Shown: positions 8,982 through 17,735 of the stretch, in pieces
Layout: the number at the start of each line of letters is the position of its first letter
Position numbering within the stretch: the first letter of the stretch is position 1
Assembly (NCBI GenBank): GCA_011390885.1
Contig: JAABRO010000023.1
Location: forward strand, 1-46,676
Source of the DNA: Gemmatimonas sp.
GTDB lineage: Bacteria > Gemmatimonadota > Gemmatimonadetes > Gemmatimonadales > Gemmatimonadaceae
Length of the DNA: 46,676 nucleotides
Direction of reading: 5' to 3'
Notes under the pieces: model-generated
Seen by the model: only the letters and a program-made list of their open reading frames with translations
Database searches by the model: none
Told to the model about the DNA's origin: nothing
Position numbers and translations under genes: made by a program

Positions 8982-10037
8982 ATGATCATCGTCACTGCCA
9001 TCGGCACCCCCGACTCCGCCATCGAACGCATCGTCGAGCACGTCGAGCGGTGCGGCCTGCGCGTCAACGTCAGTCGCGGCGAGCAGCGCACCATCATCGG
9101 CTGCATCGGCGACCACGACCGCCTCATCGCCGCCAACCTCGGGCGGCTCGAAGGCGTCGAGCAGGTGCTCAAGGTGGGCAAGCCGTACAAGCTCGCCTCC
9201 CGCGCCTTCGCGGCCAGCCCCACGCACGTGGCACTCGGCGATGCGGCGGGCACGGTGGTGGGAGGGCGCGAGCTCGTGGTGATCGGCGGCCCCTGCTCGG
9301 TCGAGGGGCGCGACATGCTGCAGCACACCGCGCGTGCCGTGCAGGCGTCCGGCGCGCGCGCGCTGCGCGGCGGGGCATTCAAGCCGCGCTCGAGCCCCTA
9401 CGCCTTCCAGGGGCTGGGTGCCGAGGCGCTCGAACTGCTCGCCGAAACGCGCCGCGACACCGGCCTGCCCGTGGTCACCGAAGTGCTCGATCCGCGCCAG
9501 GTGGAGCTGGTGGCCGAGTACGCCGACGTGCTGCAGGTGGGCGCGCGCAACATGCAGAACTTCGCGCTGCTCACCGAACTCGGGCAGGCGCGGCGTCGGG
9601 TGCTGCTCAAGCGCGGGCTGTCGGCCACGATCACCGAGCTGCTCATGGCGGCCGAGTACATCCTGGCGCAGGGGAACACGCAGGTCATGCTGTGCGAGCG
9701 CGGCATCCGCACCTATGAGACCGCCACGCGCAACACGCTCGACGTGGCGGCGATCCCCGTGCTCAAGCGCGAAACGCACCTGCCGGTGCTGGTGGACCCG
9801 AGCCACGCCGCAGGCAAGGCCGACCTCGTCACGCCACTCGCCATGGCGGCGATCGCCGCCGGCGCCGACGGCCTGCTCGTGGAGGTGCACCCCGATCCCA
9901 CCTGCGCGCAGTCCGACGGCGAGCAGTCGCTCACCTTCGAGGCCTTCGACCAGCTCATGCGCCAGGCACGCGTGCTCGCCGGCGCGATGGGACGCACGAT
10001 CGCACCGGCCACGGTGGTGGAGTCGGCAGCCGTGTGA
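8982..10037 (+). CDS. aroF: 3-deoxy-7-phosphoheptulonate synthase (type I beta)
   Basis: A 351-residue DAHP synthase that condenses phosphoenolpyruvate and erythrose 4-phosphate, the first step of aromatic amino acid synthesis. Residues 1-70 form the ferredoxin-like regulatory domain typical of the type I beta class. The barrel follows, with [11 protein letters not shown], the [11 protein letters not shown] substrate loop, [19 protein letters not shown] and the VDPSHAAGK metal and phosphate site. ATG 8982 opens the regulatory domain. It sits behind its own promoter, leader peptide and terminator hairpin, so expression is probably controlled by attenuation in addition to feedback inhibition. 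It is convergent with bchJ, with 4 bp between the stops. Confidence 0.95.
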   Translation: MIIVTAIGTPDSAIERIVEHVERCGLRVNVSRGEQRTIIGCIGDHDRLIAANLGRLEGVEQVLKVGKPYKLASRAFAASPTHVALGDAAGTVVGGRELVVIGGPCSVEGRDMLQHTARAVQASGARALRGGAFKPRSSPYAFQGLGAEALELLAETRRDTGLPVVTEVLDPRQVELVAEYADVLQVGARNMQNFALLTELGQARRRVLLKRGLSATITELLMAAEYILAQGNTQVMLCERGIRTYETATRNTLDVAAIPVLKRETHLPVLVDPSHAAGKADLVTPLAMAAIAAGADGLLVEVHPDPTCAQSDGEQSLTFEAFDQLMRQARVLAGAMGRTIAPATVVESAAV

Positions 10038-10041
10038 CCGG

Positions 10042-10716
10042 CTACGCCCAGCGCACCTCGTAGCGGCACGCGCGCCCGCCCGACGCGGCGCTCTCCACCT
10101 GCGCCACGCACGTGTCGCGCCGCACGAGCCGCGACAGCAGCTCTTCGAACGTGCCGGCGTAGAAGTCGCACACCGGCGCGTCGAGCGTGAGCCCGCGGCA
10201 CAGCGGACACTCGGCGATCGTGAACTCGGGCGACGGCGAATAGCGCACGTGGAAGTGTCCGCTCCCTGCGAACGTCCAGGCATGCTGCGCCATGGCGCGC
10301 GCGAGGATGCGCACACCGATCGGGGCGGGGAGTACGCGCAGCAGCCACTGCACGGGGCGCGGGATGCGATGCGCGAGCAGGTACTCGGCGGTGCGCTGTC
10401 CCGATTCGCGTAGCACGGCCTGTGTCTGGCGCGGCCCGAGGTGCGCGAGGCAGGTGCGCACCAGGGCGCGCACCTCCGACTCGTCCACCATGTGCTCCGG
10501 CATCTGCTCCATGGTGCGACCGGTCGCCTCGGCAAGCATGGCCTCGGCCTTCGCGCGTCCGTACCGGTCGCGCAGCACGCGCGCCGTCTGGATCACGGCG
10601 TTGGGCCCGATGCGCGCCGAGGATTCGACGGCATCGGGCGTGTGCGCGGCGCGGTGGTCAGACGGTGCGTGAGAAGCGCGGGGCTTCGGTTCCGAGCTGC
10701 GGCTTGCGGTAGGCAT
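10042..10716 (-). CDS. bchJ: BchJ-like V4R-domain protein (bacteriochlorophyll synthesis)
   Basis: A protein of about 224 residues, with features I associate with Bch[10 protein letters not shown] near the start, [37 protein letters not shown], and a C-terminal V4R (4-vinyl reductase type) domain with several cysteines ([19 protein letters not shown]). BchJ is encoded in photosynthesis gene clusters, often beside bchE. It was first proposed as the vinyl reductase of bacteriochlorophyll synthesis and is now thought to assist the pathway. ATG 10716 is chosen; it overlaps the end of hemN by 59 bp and has no clear Shine-Dalgarno, so translational coupling is likely. The exact start is uncertain. 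It is the last gene of the bchE-hemN-bchJ run. Confidence 0.82.
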   Translation of the reverse strand: MPTASRSSEPKPRASHAPSDHRAAHTPDAVESSARIGPNAVIQTARVLRDRYGRAKAEAMLAEATGRTMEQMPEHMVDESEVRALVRTCLAHLGPRQTQAVLRESGQRTAEYLLAHRIPRPVQWLLRVLPAPIGVRILARAMAQHAWTFAGSGHFHVRYSPSPEFTIAECPLCRGLTLDAPVCDFYAGTFEELLSRLVRRDTCVAQVESAASGGRACRYEVRWA

Positions 10717-12010
10717 CGAGCGCCATGGCGAGGTTGCGCAGGAAGAAGCGTCCGGTCGGCGTGACCGTGATCGCTCGTTCCCCGATGAGGACCAGGCCAT
10801 CGGCTTCGAAGGCTCGGAAGGCGTCCAGCGTGCTGCCGTCGTCGTCGGGGAGCAGCGCCCGGTCGAGATGGCTGTTGCAGAGCAGTTCGCGAATGGCGCG
10901 CCCGCGTGCGCGGTCTTCCGCGGTGAGCTTGTGGCCGCGCGTGACGGGAAGCAGCCCCGCGTCCACCGCGCGCTGCCACTCGCCGAGGTGCGCGAAGTTC
11001 TGGATGAAGTAGTCGCCCACCTCGCCGATCGCGCTCACGCCCACGCCGATCAGGTTGCGTGACTGGCGCGTGGTGTAGCCCATGAAGTCGCGGTGCAGCC
11101 GCCCTTCGTCGGCCGCGCGCGCCAGTTCGTCGTCGGGGCGCGCGAAGTGGTCGAGGCCGATCCACACGTAGCCCGCGTCGGTGAAGCGCTCGACCGCCAG
11201 CTGGTAGAGCTCGAAACGCAGCGCGCGGTCGGGGAGCGCCTGTTCATCCATGCGCCGCTGGTGCGGGCGAATCCAGGGCACGTGCGCGTAGCCGAAGCAG
11301 GCGATGCGGTCCGGGTTGAGTGCGATGACCTCGTCGATCGTGTCACGGAACGACGTGACCGACTGATGCGGCAGGCCGTAGATCACGTCCACGTTGAGCG
11401 ACCGGAAGCCGGCCGCGCGCGCCTGGTCCACCACGGTGCGCACCATGCCCACCGGCTGCACGCGCCCGATCCCTTCCTGCACGATCGGGTCGAGGTCCTG
11501 CACGCCGAAGCTGATGCGATCGAAGCCGAGCGCGCGCAGCGTGGCGAGCTGCGACGGCGTGACGAGGCGCGGATCGGCCTCGACGGAGCATTCGATGTCG
11601 TCGGCGAGCGTGAACGCCTGCGCGATCAGGCCGAACGCGCGGCGGATCTGCGCGTCGTCGAGGAAGTTGGGCGTGCCGCCCCCCCAGTGCAGCTCGCGCA
11701 GGACCGGCGCGCGTCCGACGGCGTCGGTCACCATGCGCAGCTCGCGCTCGAGCCGCGCGAGGTACTGGTCCACCACCTGCGCGCGCGTGGTCACCGTGGC
11801 CGTGCAGCCGCAGTACAGGCAGCGCGACGCACAGAAGGGGAGGTGCACGTACAGCGCGAGGTCGCCGTTGCCGAGCGACGCGAGCGCCGTGCGGTACACG
11901 GTTTCGTCCACGCCGCCGGTCCAGTCGGGGACCGGCGGGTAGCTGGTGTAGCGCGGACCGGGGGCGTCGTACTTCGCGAGCAGCTCCGGCGGGATCACGG
12001 GCAGGGGCAT
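10658..12010 (-). CDS. hemN: Oxygen-independent coproporphyrinogen III oxidase (radical SAM)
   Basis: A 450-residue protein, close to the usual HemN length. The N-terminus shows YDAPGPRYTSYPP and the radical-SAM cluster motif C60-x3-C64-x2-C67 followed by GC (HLPFCASRCLYCGC). The HemN-specific GGGTPNFL, ISFGVQD and DVIYGLPHQ segments follow, then the C-terminal HemN domain (FMGYTTRQSRNLIGVGVSAIG). It converts coproporphyrinogen III to protoporphyrinogen IX without oxygen, feeding heme and bacteriochlorophyll. ATG 12010 follows the bchE stop by 7 bp, so co-transcription is expected. HemN genes are common inside photosynthesis gene clusters. Confidence 0.95.
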   Translation of the reverse strand: MPLPVIPPELLAKYDAPGPRYTSYPPVPDWTGGVDETVYRTALASLGNGDLALYVHLPFCASRCLYCGCTATVTTRAQVVDQYLARLERELRMVTDAVGRAPVLRELHWGGGTPNFLDDAQIRRAFGLIAQAFTLADDIECSVEADPRLVTPSQLATLRALGFDRISFGVQDLDPIVQEGIGRVQPVGMVRTVVDQARAAGFRSLNVDVIYGLPHQSVTSFRDTIDEVIALNPDRIACFGYAHVPWIRPHQRRMDEQALPDRALRFELYQLAVERFTDAGYVWIGLDHFARPDDELARAADEGRLHRDFMGYTTRQSRNLIGVGVSAIGEVGDYFIQNFAHLGEWQRAVDAGLLPVTRGHKLTAEDRARGRAIRELLCNSHLDRALLPDDDGSTLDAFRAFEADGLVLIGERAITVTPTGRFFLRNLAMALDAYRKPQLGTEAPRFSRTV

Positions 12011-12017
12011 GACGGTC

Positions 12018-13616
12018 TCAGCAGGCGCGAATGGCGTCGTCCTGCGGTCGCGCCGGCTCCATGCCGCGGATCGGGACGCTGCCGGCGTAGTCCACGTCGG
12101 CCGCGAGTTCGGGGCGCGCCTCGGAGAGCGTGCGCAGCTCCTCGCGCGTGAACACCTTGTCCTCGTCGAAGTCGAAGTCCACGTTCGCGCCGGTCGCACC
12201 GAAGTTGATGCGGCCGAGGTCGTAGAACGTCTTGTTGGCCGTGGTCTTCGCGAACGCCTTGAGGCAGCCCATGAGGTAGCGGCGCTTGAAGGGGTCCTTC
12301 TGCCAGGGGTACGACAGGAACGCCTTCTTGCTGTAGAAGCGGCCGTAGTTGCGCAGCACGCCCTTGAGGACCTGCTCGCGCGTCATGGCGTCGGGCTGGA
12401 TGATCGGCGTCACGAAGTTGTACTTCGCGTAGTCGCGCACTTCCACGCGGTCGCCCAGCTCCTGGAACAGCTCGGCGAACGGCCACGGCGTGTACATGTT
12501 CCAGTTGGCCATGTCCGGCTGCCAGTCCTGCGAGTACTTGTACGTCTCCTCGATCGTCTCCGGCGTCTCGTTCTCGAGGCCGATGATGAACTGCGCCTCG
12601 GCCACCATGCCGTTCTGCTTGAGCAGCTGGATGGCGCGCTTGTTCTGCTCGAGCGTGGTCTCCTTGCGGAAGCGGTCGAGCTTGAGCTGCGCGGCCGCTT
12701 CGGTGCCGAGCGAGACGTGCACGAGGCCGGCCTTGCGGTACAGCGGCAGTTCGGCCTCGTCACGCAGGATGTCGGTGACGCGCGTGTTGATGCCCCAGTA
12801 CACCGGCAGGTTGCGCTCGATGAGCGCCTCGCAGAGCGCGATGAACTTCTTCTTGTTGATCGTGGGCTCCTCGTCGGCGAGGATGAAGAAGCCCACCTTG
12901 TGCTCCTTCACCAGCACCTCGATCTCGTCCACGAACTGCTTCGGGTCGCGTGTGCGGTACTTGCGCCAGAACTTCCACTGCGAGCAGAAGCGGCAGGTGA
13001 AGGGGCAGCCGCGCGCGAAGCTCGGCACCGCCACGCGACAGTTGAGCGGGATGTAGATGTACTTGTCCCACTCGAGCAGCGACCAGTCCGGCGTGAGCGA
13101 GTCGAGGTTGGCGATCGGCGGGCGCGCCGGCGTGGCCACCACGCGGCCGTCCTCCACGAACGCGATGCCGCGGATCTCGTGCTTGGTGTTCACGTCGGTG
13201 CCGTCGCGGATCGCCTCGAGCAGCTCGACGGCGATCTCCTCGCCCTCGCCGCGCACGATGTAGTCCGTCCAGGGCGCCTCGGCGAACACCTGCTGGTACA
13301 TGAACGTGGGATGGATGCCCCCCAGGATCGTGCGGACCTTCGGGTTCACCTCGCGCGCGATCTGCAGCGTGCGCTGCGCCTGGTAGATCATCGGCGTGAT
13401 CGCCGTCGTCATCACGACGTCGGGATTGAGCGCGCGCAGCCGGGAGCGCAGGTCGTCGTCCGCGATGTGGTTGGTCATCGCGTCGATGAACGTGATGTCA
13501 CGAAAGCCGGCGTGCTTGAGGGCGCCGCCGATGTAGGCGACCCAGCCCGGAGGCCAGTTGCCGGCGATCTCGGCGCCGCCGGCGTGGTAGTTGGGCTGGA
13601 CGAAGGCAATGCGCAT
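12018..13616 (-). CDS. bchE: Anaerobic Mg-protoporphyrin IX monomethyl ester cyclase BchE
   Basis: A 532-residue B12-binding radical SAM protein. The N-terminal cobalamin-binding domain begins [18 protein letters not shown], followed by DAMTNHI and [13 protein letters not shown]. The radical-SAM motif is C204-x3-C208-x2-C211 in [18 protein letters not shown]. Further BchE-like segments are [40 protein letters not shown] and [15 protein letters not shown]. BchE forms the isocyclic ring of (bacterio)chlorophyll using cobalamin and SAM. The protein is a little shorter than proteobacterial BchE as I remember it, the difference being at the C-terminus. It leads the bchE-hemN-bchJ run. No TGT-N12-ACA (PpsR/CrtJ) site was seen upstream. 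A related non-photosynthetic radical SAM enzyme is the alternative, but the matched segments argue against it. Confidence 0.9.
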   Translation of the reverse strand: MRIAFVQPNYHAGGAEIAGNWPPGWVAYIGGALKHAGFRDITFIDAMTNHIADDDLRSRLRALNPDVVMTTAITPMIYQAQRTLQIAREVNPKVRTILGGIHPTFMYQQVFAEAPWTDYIVRGEGEEIAVELLEAIRDGTDVNTKHEIRGIAFVEDGRVVATPARPPIANLDSLTPDWSLLEWDKYIYIPLNCRVAVPSFARGCPFTCRFCSQWKFWRKYRTRDPKQFVDEIEVLVKEHKVGFFILADEEPTINKKKFIALCEALIERNLPVYWGINTRVTDILRDEAELPLYRKAGLVHVSLGTEAAAQLKLDRFRKETTLEQNKRAIQLLKQNGMVAEAQFIIGLENETPETIEETYKYSQDWQPDMANWNMYTPWPFAELFQELGDRVEVRDYAKYNFVTPIIQPDAMTREQVLKGVLRNYGRFYSKKAFLSYPWQKDPFKRRYLMGCLKAFAKTTANKTFYDLGRINFGATGANVDFDFDEDKVFTREELRTLSEARPELAADVDYAGSVPIRGMEPARPQDDAIRAC

Positions 13617-13727
13617 GACGGGCCGTCCCGGGTGTGCTGGGGAGAAGCAAGCGCGGCCCGCGTCGGCCGTTGGGGGATGCTACGCCCGACGTCCGTGCGT
13701 GGAATCCGGGGGGCGGATGACCGTTGC

Positions 13728-13744
13728 GTCGGGCAAAGCCCGAC
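13728..13744 (-). terminator. Possible hairpin terminator after pheA
   Basis: GTCGGGC (13728-13734) and GCCCGAC (13738-13744) form a perfect 7 bp stem around a 3 nt loop, 26 bp beyond the pheA stop. There is no U-tract, so it may be only a weak terminator or a transcript-stabilising hairpin ahead of bchE. Confidence 0.3.
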
Positions 13745-13769
13745 GGCCGCCCGGCGGATCCCGTCGCGA

Positions 13770-14324
13770 TTACGCCCGCTGCACCACCACGAAGCGCGTC
13801 CAGTTGTGCGGCACGTCCTGGACGCCGCGCGCCAGCACCTGGAGGCCGTAGCGCTCCGCCGCCATCTCGCTGGCGATGGCGGCCACGGCGCGGTCTCCCG
13901 TCTCGGCCACCTCCCGCGCCGCGCCGGCGGTGTCGGCGTGGCCCTGCACGTCGAGCCACTGGTGGCGCGCCAGGAAGATGCGGCACTGCGCAATCGCCAC
14001 CGGGTGGCTGCGCACGGTGCGCACCGTGGCCAGCATCGCGCCCGGCACGCCGAGCAGGCAGAGCACGATGGTGAGTCGGTGCTCACCCGCCACGGCGAGG
14101 GCCGGGCCGGCCGCGTCGAGTGCGTCGAGGGCGAGACGCACCGGGCCGGCGATGGCGTTCTCGACCGGGATCATGGCCCGGTCACAGCGCCCGTCGGCCA
14201 CGGCCTCGAGCGCCTCGGTGAAGCTGCGGAACGGCACGGCCACCACGTCGGCCCCGAAGTGCTGGCGCACGGCGAGATCGGAGTAGGCCCCCGGCTCGCC
14301 CTGGTAGGCGATGCGCAGCGGCAC
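13770..14324 (-). CDS. pheA: Prephenate dehydratase, catalytic domain only
   Basis: A protein of about 184 residues matching the prephenate dehydratase catalytic domain: LRIAYQGEPGAYSDLAV at the start, IPVENAIAGPV, the REVAETGDRAVAAIAS segment and the catalytic TRF motif in NWTRFVVV at the very end. It makes phenylpyruvate from prephenate in phenylalanine synthesis. Most bacterial homologues carry a C-terminal ACT domain for Phe feedback; here the protein ends seven residues after TRF, so that domain is missing. GTG 14324 is preferred because it opens at MPLRIAYQG with a GGA upstream; GTG 14339 is the alternative. It lies just after the Vgb-like gene on the same strand. Confidence 0.88.
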   Translation of the reverse strand: MPLRIAYQGEPGAYSDLAVRQHFGADVVAVPFRSFTEALEAVADGRCDRAMIPVENAIAGPVRLALDALDAAGPALAVAGEHRLTIVLCLLGVPGAMLATVRTVRSHPVAIAQCRIFLARHQWLDVQGHADTAGAAREVAETGDRAVAAIASEMAAERYGLQVLARGVQDVPHNWTRFVVVQRA

Positions 14325-14346
14325 GGCGCCGTTCCGCACGACGAAA

Positions 14347-15405
14347 TCAGTCCTGCAGCACGGGGAGCCCGCGCGGCACGACCGCGCGCCCGAGCTGCCC
14401 GAGGTCGCTGCCGTACCAGATGCTGCGCGTCTTGGGGTCATACACCATGTGGCGCACCGCGTTGGTGGCGTTCTCGCCGATGGTGGTGTTGCTGAAGACG
14501 CGCTGCGACTTCGTGTCGAAGCCTACGAGGCGGTTGGGTCGCACGCCCGTCTCCACCACCCACACGCGATCCTGCTCGTCCACCGTCATGGCGTACGGCA
14601 GCGAGGCACCCTTGCTCGGCAGCTCGAACTCCTTCACCGTGCCGGTCGCCGGGTCGAGCCGCCCAAGGAAGCCGCGCGAGTAGTCGGTGTACCAGATGCC
14701 GCCGTCGCTGGTGCGCGCGATGCGACGCGGACGCGTGCGCTCGTTGGGGAGCACGTACTCGCGCACGGCCTTCGTGGCCGGATCGATCACGCCGATCTTG
14801 TTCGTGCCGAAGAGGTCGAACCAGACCTTGCCATCGGGCGCGACGATCACGCCGTAGGGTCGCGAACGCGGCGTGGGCATGTCGATGAGCCGCACCGCGC
14901 CGCTGGTGGCGTCGAGGAAGCCCATCTTGTTCGAGTTCTGCAGCGAGAACCACAGGTTGCCCGCCGCGTCGAAGTCGATCGTGTGCGGATCGCGCGCGGC
15001 GGCGTCGGGCATGGGGTAGCGCCGGATGGCCATGGTGCGGCCGTCGATGCGCCCGATCATGCCGTTCTGGTTGCCCGCGTACCAGGCATTGCCCTGCTTG
15101 TCCACCACGACCGTGTGGGGGTGGGTGCCGGAGTCGATGGCGATCCGCTGGAAGCGGCCGTCGGCCGGCGTGAAGTAGGCCACGTAGTTGCCGGCCTGCC
15201 CCACGAACCAGACCCGGTCACCCGCGGGTGCGACGTACGGATCGCGCGGCCGTCCCTTCCAGGGCACGTCCCACGCGCTGTGCTGGACGGTGTCCGCGCC
15301 CCGCGCCACGGCCTGCGCCACGAGAGGGTCGGGGGTGAGCAGCGGCCAGACGAGAGCAATCAGTGCCGCGACAGCGGCGCGATGTTGGAAACCGAACACG
15401 GGCAC
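14347..15405 (-). CDS. Secreted Vgb-like / SMP-30-type beta-propeller protein
   Basis: A 352-residue protein with an N-terminal signal peptide (AVAALIALVWPLL, cleavage near VAQA) and then six or seven repeats of the form D-x-x-G-N-x-W-F/Y typical of the virginiamycin B lyase/NHL propeller fold (PHTVVVDKQGNAWYAG, PHTIDFDAAGNLWFS, YGVIVAPDGKVWFD, RRIARTSDGGIWYTD, YAMTVDEQDRVWVVE). Members are periplasmic hydrolases or lyases; the substrate cannot be inferred. GTG 15405 is the start. The next gene, pheA, starts 22 bp after its stop, so they may be co-transcribed with the bchE run. Confidence 0.85.
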   Translation of the reverse strand: MPVFGFQHRAAVAALIALVWPLLTPDPLVAQAVARGADTVQHSAWDVPWKGRPRDPYVAPAGDRVWFVGQAGNYVAYFTPADGRFQRIAIDSGTHPHTVVVDKQGNAWYAGNQNGMIGRIDGRTMAIRRYPMPDAAARDPHTIDFDAAGNLWFSLQNSNKMGFLDATSGAVRLIDMPTPRSRPYGVIVAPDGKVWFDLFGTNKIGVIDPATKAVREYVLPNERTRPRRIARTSDGGIWYTDYSRGFLGRLDPATGTVKEFELPSKGASLPYAMTVDEQDRVWVVETGVRPNRLVGFDTKSQRVFSNTTIGENATNAVRHMVYDPKTRSIWYGSDLGQLGRAVVPRGLPVLQD

Positions 15406-15465
15406 CTCGGCGTTGAGGATCGTCAGTGTGTACGGGCGGGGCGTTCACCACGGCGGGCGGGACTC

Positions 15466-15485
15466 TGATGGTAATGACACCATCA
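15466..15485. promoter_or_regulatory. Palindrome in the divergent vgb / PH-protein intergenic region
   Basis: TGATGGT (15466-15472) and ACCATCA (15479-15485) form a perfect 7 bp inverted repeat with a 6 bp spacer. It lies in the 366 bp stretch between two divergent genes, where nothing else was recognised. The size and symmetry suit a dimeric regulator site, but no regulator is assigned. Confidence 0.35.
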
Positions 15486-15771
15486 CGGCAGCACGCGATC
15501 TCATCATCAGGGCCGCCGGGCCTTGCTGCTCCATGCTCGGCGACGCCGTGTGCTGCCGCAACGCTACGCATCGCGCGGCCGTCGCGCTGTCACGCCGGTG
15601 GCCGTCCGCGTCCGCCCGATTGCCTCCCGTCCCTCGGCTCTGTACGTTGGCTTCACCAAATCACGCGCACGGTACGCCGCGACATTTGACGGTCTGCGAG
15701 GGAGTGGACCGGAAACGACGTCGGCGCTGGCAACAAGTGCGCGTGGTTCCCCCTCCGGAGGCACTCCCCCA

Positions 15772-16263
15772 GTGTCGGCACTCATCAATCCGTCGTTGTC
15801 GATCGTGACCGCGACGTCCGCTTCAGCCCTTCGCCCTGCGGCGCGTGTGTCCTCGCGCGCCGATCGGGCCCACGTGCAGAACGCCCTCGGCCCGGACGAG
15901 CGATTGCTCGCCATGCTGCCGGGCGGCGATCCATCGGCGCCGAGCACGTGGCTCGTGACCAACGTGCGCCTCGTCATGCTCTGCGCCGCGGGCTGCGAGG
16001 AGCAGATCACGTCCGTCAGCCACTCGGCCGTCTGCTGCGTGGAGCAACGCACAGACCCCATGGGCACCTGGCTTCGTGTGCGCGCCACCGGCAGGCAGTA
16101 CACCCTCAATCACATCGATCCGGTGCAGGCCGCGCAGTTCTGTGCCGTGCTGCGCGAGCGCGCGGGCATCGGTGCCACGCAGCCGCCCGCGAAGCGGTCG
16201 TCCGTGGTGCGTGGCGGCATGCGCACCGGCAGCGCCGGTCTCATGGTGCAGTCGCCGCGCTGA
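15772..16263 (+). CDS. PH-like (YokE-type) domain protein
   Basis: A 163-residue protein. Residues from about 45 (LGPDERLLAMLPG) to 135 resemble bacterial PH-like domains: TWLVTNVRLVMLCA, SVSHSAVCCVEQRTDPMGTWLRV and YTLNHIDPVQAAQFCAVLRE, that is, a beta-sandwich closed by a C-terminal helix. Such domains occur in membrane- or protein-binding roles of unknown function. GTG 15772 is chosen because GGAGG (15757-15761) stands 10 bp upstream. No signal peptide is present. It converges with the M48-like gene, sharing a hairpin terminator. Confidence 0.6.
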   Translation: MSALINPSLSIVTATSASALRPAARVSSRADRAHVQNALGPDERLLAMLPGGDPSAPSTWLVTNVRLVMLCAAGCEEQITSVSHSAVCCVEQRTDPMGTWLRVRATGRQYTLNHIDPVQAAQFCAVLRERAGIGATQPPAKRSSVVRGGMRTGSAGLMVQSPR

Positions 16264-16280
16264 GCGCGCTCGGAGGCTGA

Positions 16281-16308
16281 ACCCGGGCGACGCGTCAGTC
16301 GCCCGGGT
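16281..16308. terminator. Bidirectional hairpin between convergent genes
   Basis: ACCCGGGCGAC (16281-16291) and GTCGCCCGGGT (16298-16308) are a perfect 11 bp inverted repeat with a 6 nt loop. The loop contains the TGA stop of the minus-strand gene, and one arm encodes its last residues. It probably ends transcription from both sides. Confidence 0.6.
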
Positions 16309-17611
16309 ACACCACCCACAGCTCCGGCCGCCCGATGTTGCAGTGCACCACGCGGCCGAGCAGGCTCCCGGACGCGAGCGCGCTGTACAGCGACAGTCGC
16401 GTGAGTTGATGCGCACCGCCATGCACGCGGCGCGGCGTGCGCTGCAGCGCGCGTTCGCGATTGCCGCGTGACGGCACGGGGTGGAAGATGAACTCCACCC
16501 CCGGTGTGCGCTCCGGCTCGTCGTCCTGCCACGCATCGAGCTGACGCACCGCGTGCGTCACCGTGTCGCGGCCCAGTCGTGCGGCCGCCACGGCGTCGGC
16601 GTTGTACACGATCGGGCGCGACAGCGACGGCAGCAGCAGCACACCCACGAACATCCACAGCGTGCTCACCGCTGGCAGCGCGAGCCAGAAAGCCGCCTCG
16701 GTCGTGGCCCACGGCAGCAGCGGGGCGAAGAGCGCCACGCCGAGCGCCGGCCAGAGCGCCGCGCGCAGCACGCCGCGCCGCCGCGCGCCGCTGGTGAACT
16801 GCGCGTGACGCCGCGCGAACTGCACCGACAGCAGCTCGCGCTGCGAGGCGCGCGCCCACGCGCGCGGCATCCACAGCGTGGGCTGCACGAGACCGATCCA
16901 GCCCCCCACGAACGCCTCATCGCGCGCGTCCACCACACGCACGGCGCTCGCGCGAATGCCCTGCGCGAGCGCGAGTGCAGCGATGTCGTCATCGGTGAGT
17001 GCGACATCGTCGTGCGTCTTCTCGGCGCGAGCCACCTGCTCCGCGGGTACTTCCGGGGCAAGCTCGGTCACCCGCAGCGACGCCACCAGCTGCGCGATCG
17101 GGCCCTGCGCTGCGAGCAGCAGCAGCGATCCCGCCACCACGCCGCTGATCACGCCGAACACGCCGAACAGCACGCCGGCCGTGGCGCTCATGGCCGTGAG
17201 CACCGCGAGCAGCACCGCCTGCACGAGCACACCACGCCCCCACGCGCGAAGCCACGCGCTCGCGGTGGGCCGCTGCCGCACCACCACCGCGCCACCGCGA
17301 TACTCGAGCGCGACCGTGAGCGCGGCGTGCGCGGTGAACACGGCCAGCACCAGCAGCACGGCGTCGGCCACGGCGCGCGCCGGTGCCGGCAGCGCCGCGA
17401 ACGGCGAGGACCACGCCGACGGGTTCAGTACGTCCGTGAGCAGCAGCGCGAGCCAGGTGAGCGACGCAGCCACCGAGCCGCCCACACCACTGATGCCAAG
17501 CCGCAGGCGGCGGCGCGCGAAGGTCGGGGCGCTGGCGGGGGGGGACGTGCGCGCAGGCGACGCGTCGGCGTCGGACAGGCGCAGGGTTTCGACAGGAACG
17601 GAACTCGACAT
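16295..17611 (-). CDS. Multi-pass membrane protein, degenerate M48-like
   Basis: A 438-residue protein with about six hydrophobic segments (for example ASLTWLALLLTDVL, VADAVLLVLAVFTAHAAL, VLLAVLTAMSATAGVLFGVFGVISGVVAGSLLLL, ALWPALGVALFAPLLPW, VSTLWMFVGVLLLPSL). Between them, VRVVDARDEAFVGGWIGLVQPTLWMPRAWA resembles the stretch that precedes the active site in M48/M56 membrane proteases. Where HExxH is expected the protein has VQFARRHAQF, so the zinc motif is absent and proteolysis is unlikely. Function is unknown. It shares a hairpin terminator with the convergent PH-domain gene. ATG 17611 is the first start. Confidence 0.6.
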   Translation of the reverse strand: MSSSVPVETLRLSDADASPARTSPPASAPTFARRRLRLGISGVGGSVAASLTWLALLLTDVLNPSAWSSPFAALPAPARAVADAVLLVLAVFTAHAALTVALEYRGGAVVVRQRPTASAWLRAWGRGVLVQAVLLAVLTAMSATAGVLFGVFGVISGVVAGSLLLLAAQGPIAQLVASLRVTELAPEVPAEQVARAEKTHDDVALTDDDIAALALAQGIRASAVRVVDARDEAFVGGWIGLVQPTLWMPRAWARASQRELLSVQFARRHAQFTSGARRRGVLRAALWPALGVALFAPLLPWATTEAAFWLALPAVSTLWMFVGVLLLPSLSRPIVYNADAVAAARLGRDTVTHAVRQLDAWQDDEPERTPGVEFIFHPVPSRGNRERALQRTPRRVHGGAHQLTRLSLYSALASGSLLGRVVHCNIGRPELWVVYPGD

Positions 17612-17735
17612 GCGACCGGGCGATGAGGGAATCGCGTCACGTGTGAGCCCGTGATGCGCTCTCGGTCAGCGGGCCGTGCCGCGTGATCGTTCCCGCTGTC
17701 GCCTGCGGGGGGCGCAGTCCGGGGACAGTGCGCCG

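Noticed and set aside
9000-10530. Long minus-strand open frames opposite aroF and bchJ
   Set aside because: At about 70% GC, antisense frames stay open by chance. The plus-strand aroF has full family motifs.
13617-13727. Search for a PpsR/CrtJ site (TGT-N12-ACA) or an FNR box upstream of bchE
   Set aside because: No such site was found, so no redox or light regulator is assigned to the bch run.
12009-14495. An 828-codon plus-strand frame opposite bchE and pheA
   Set aside because: It is an antisense shadow of genes with clear catalytic motifs.
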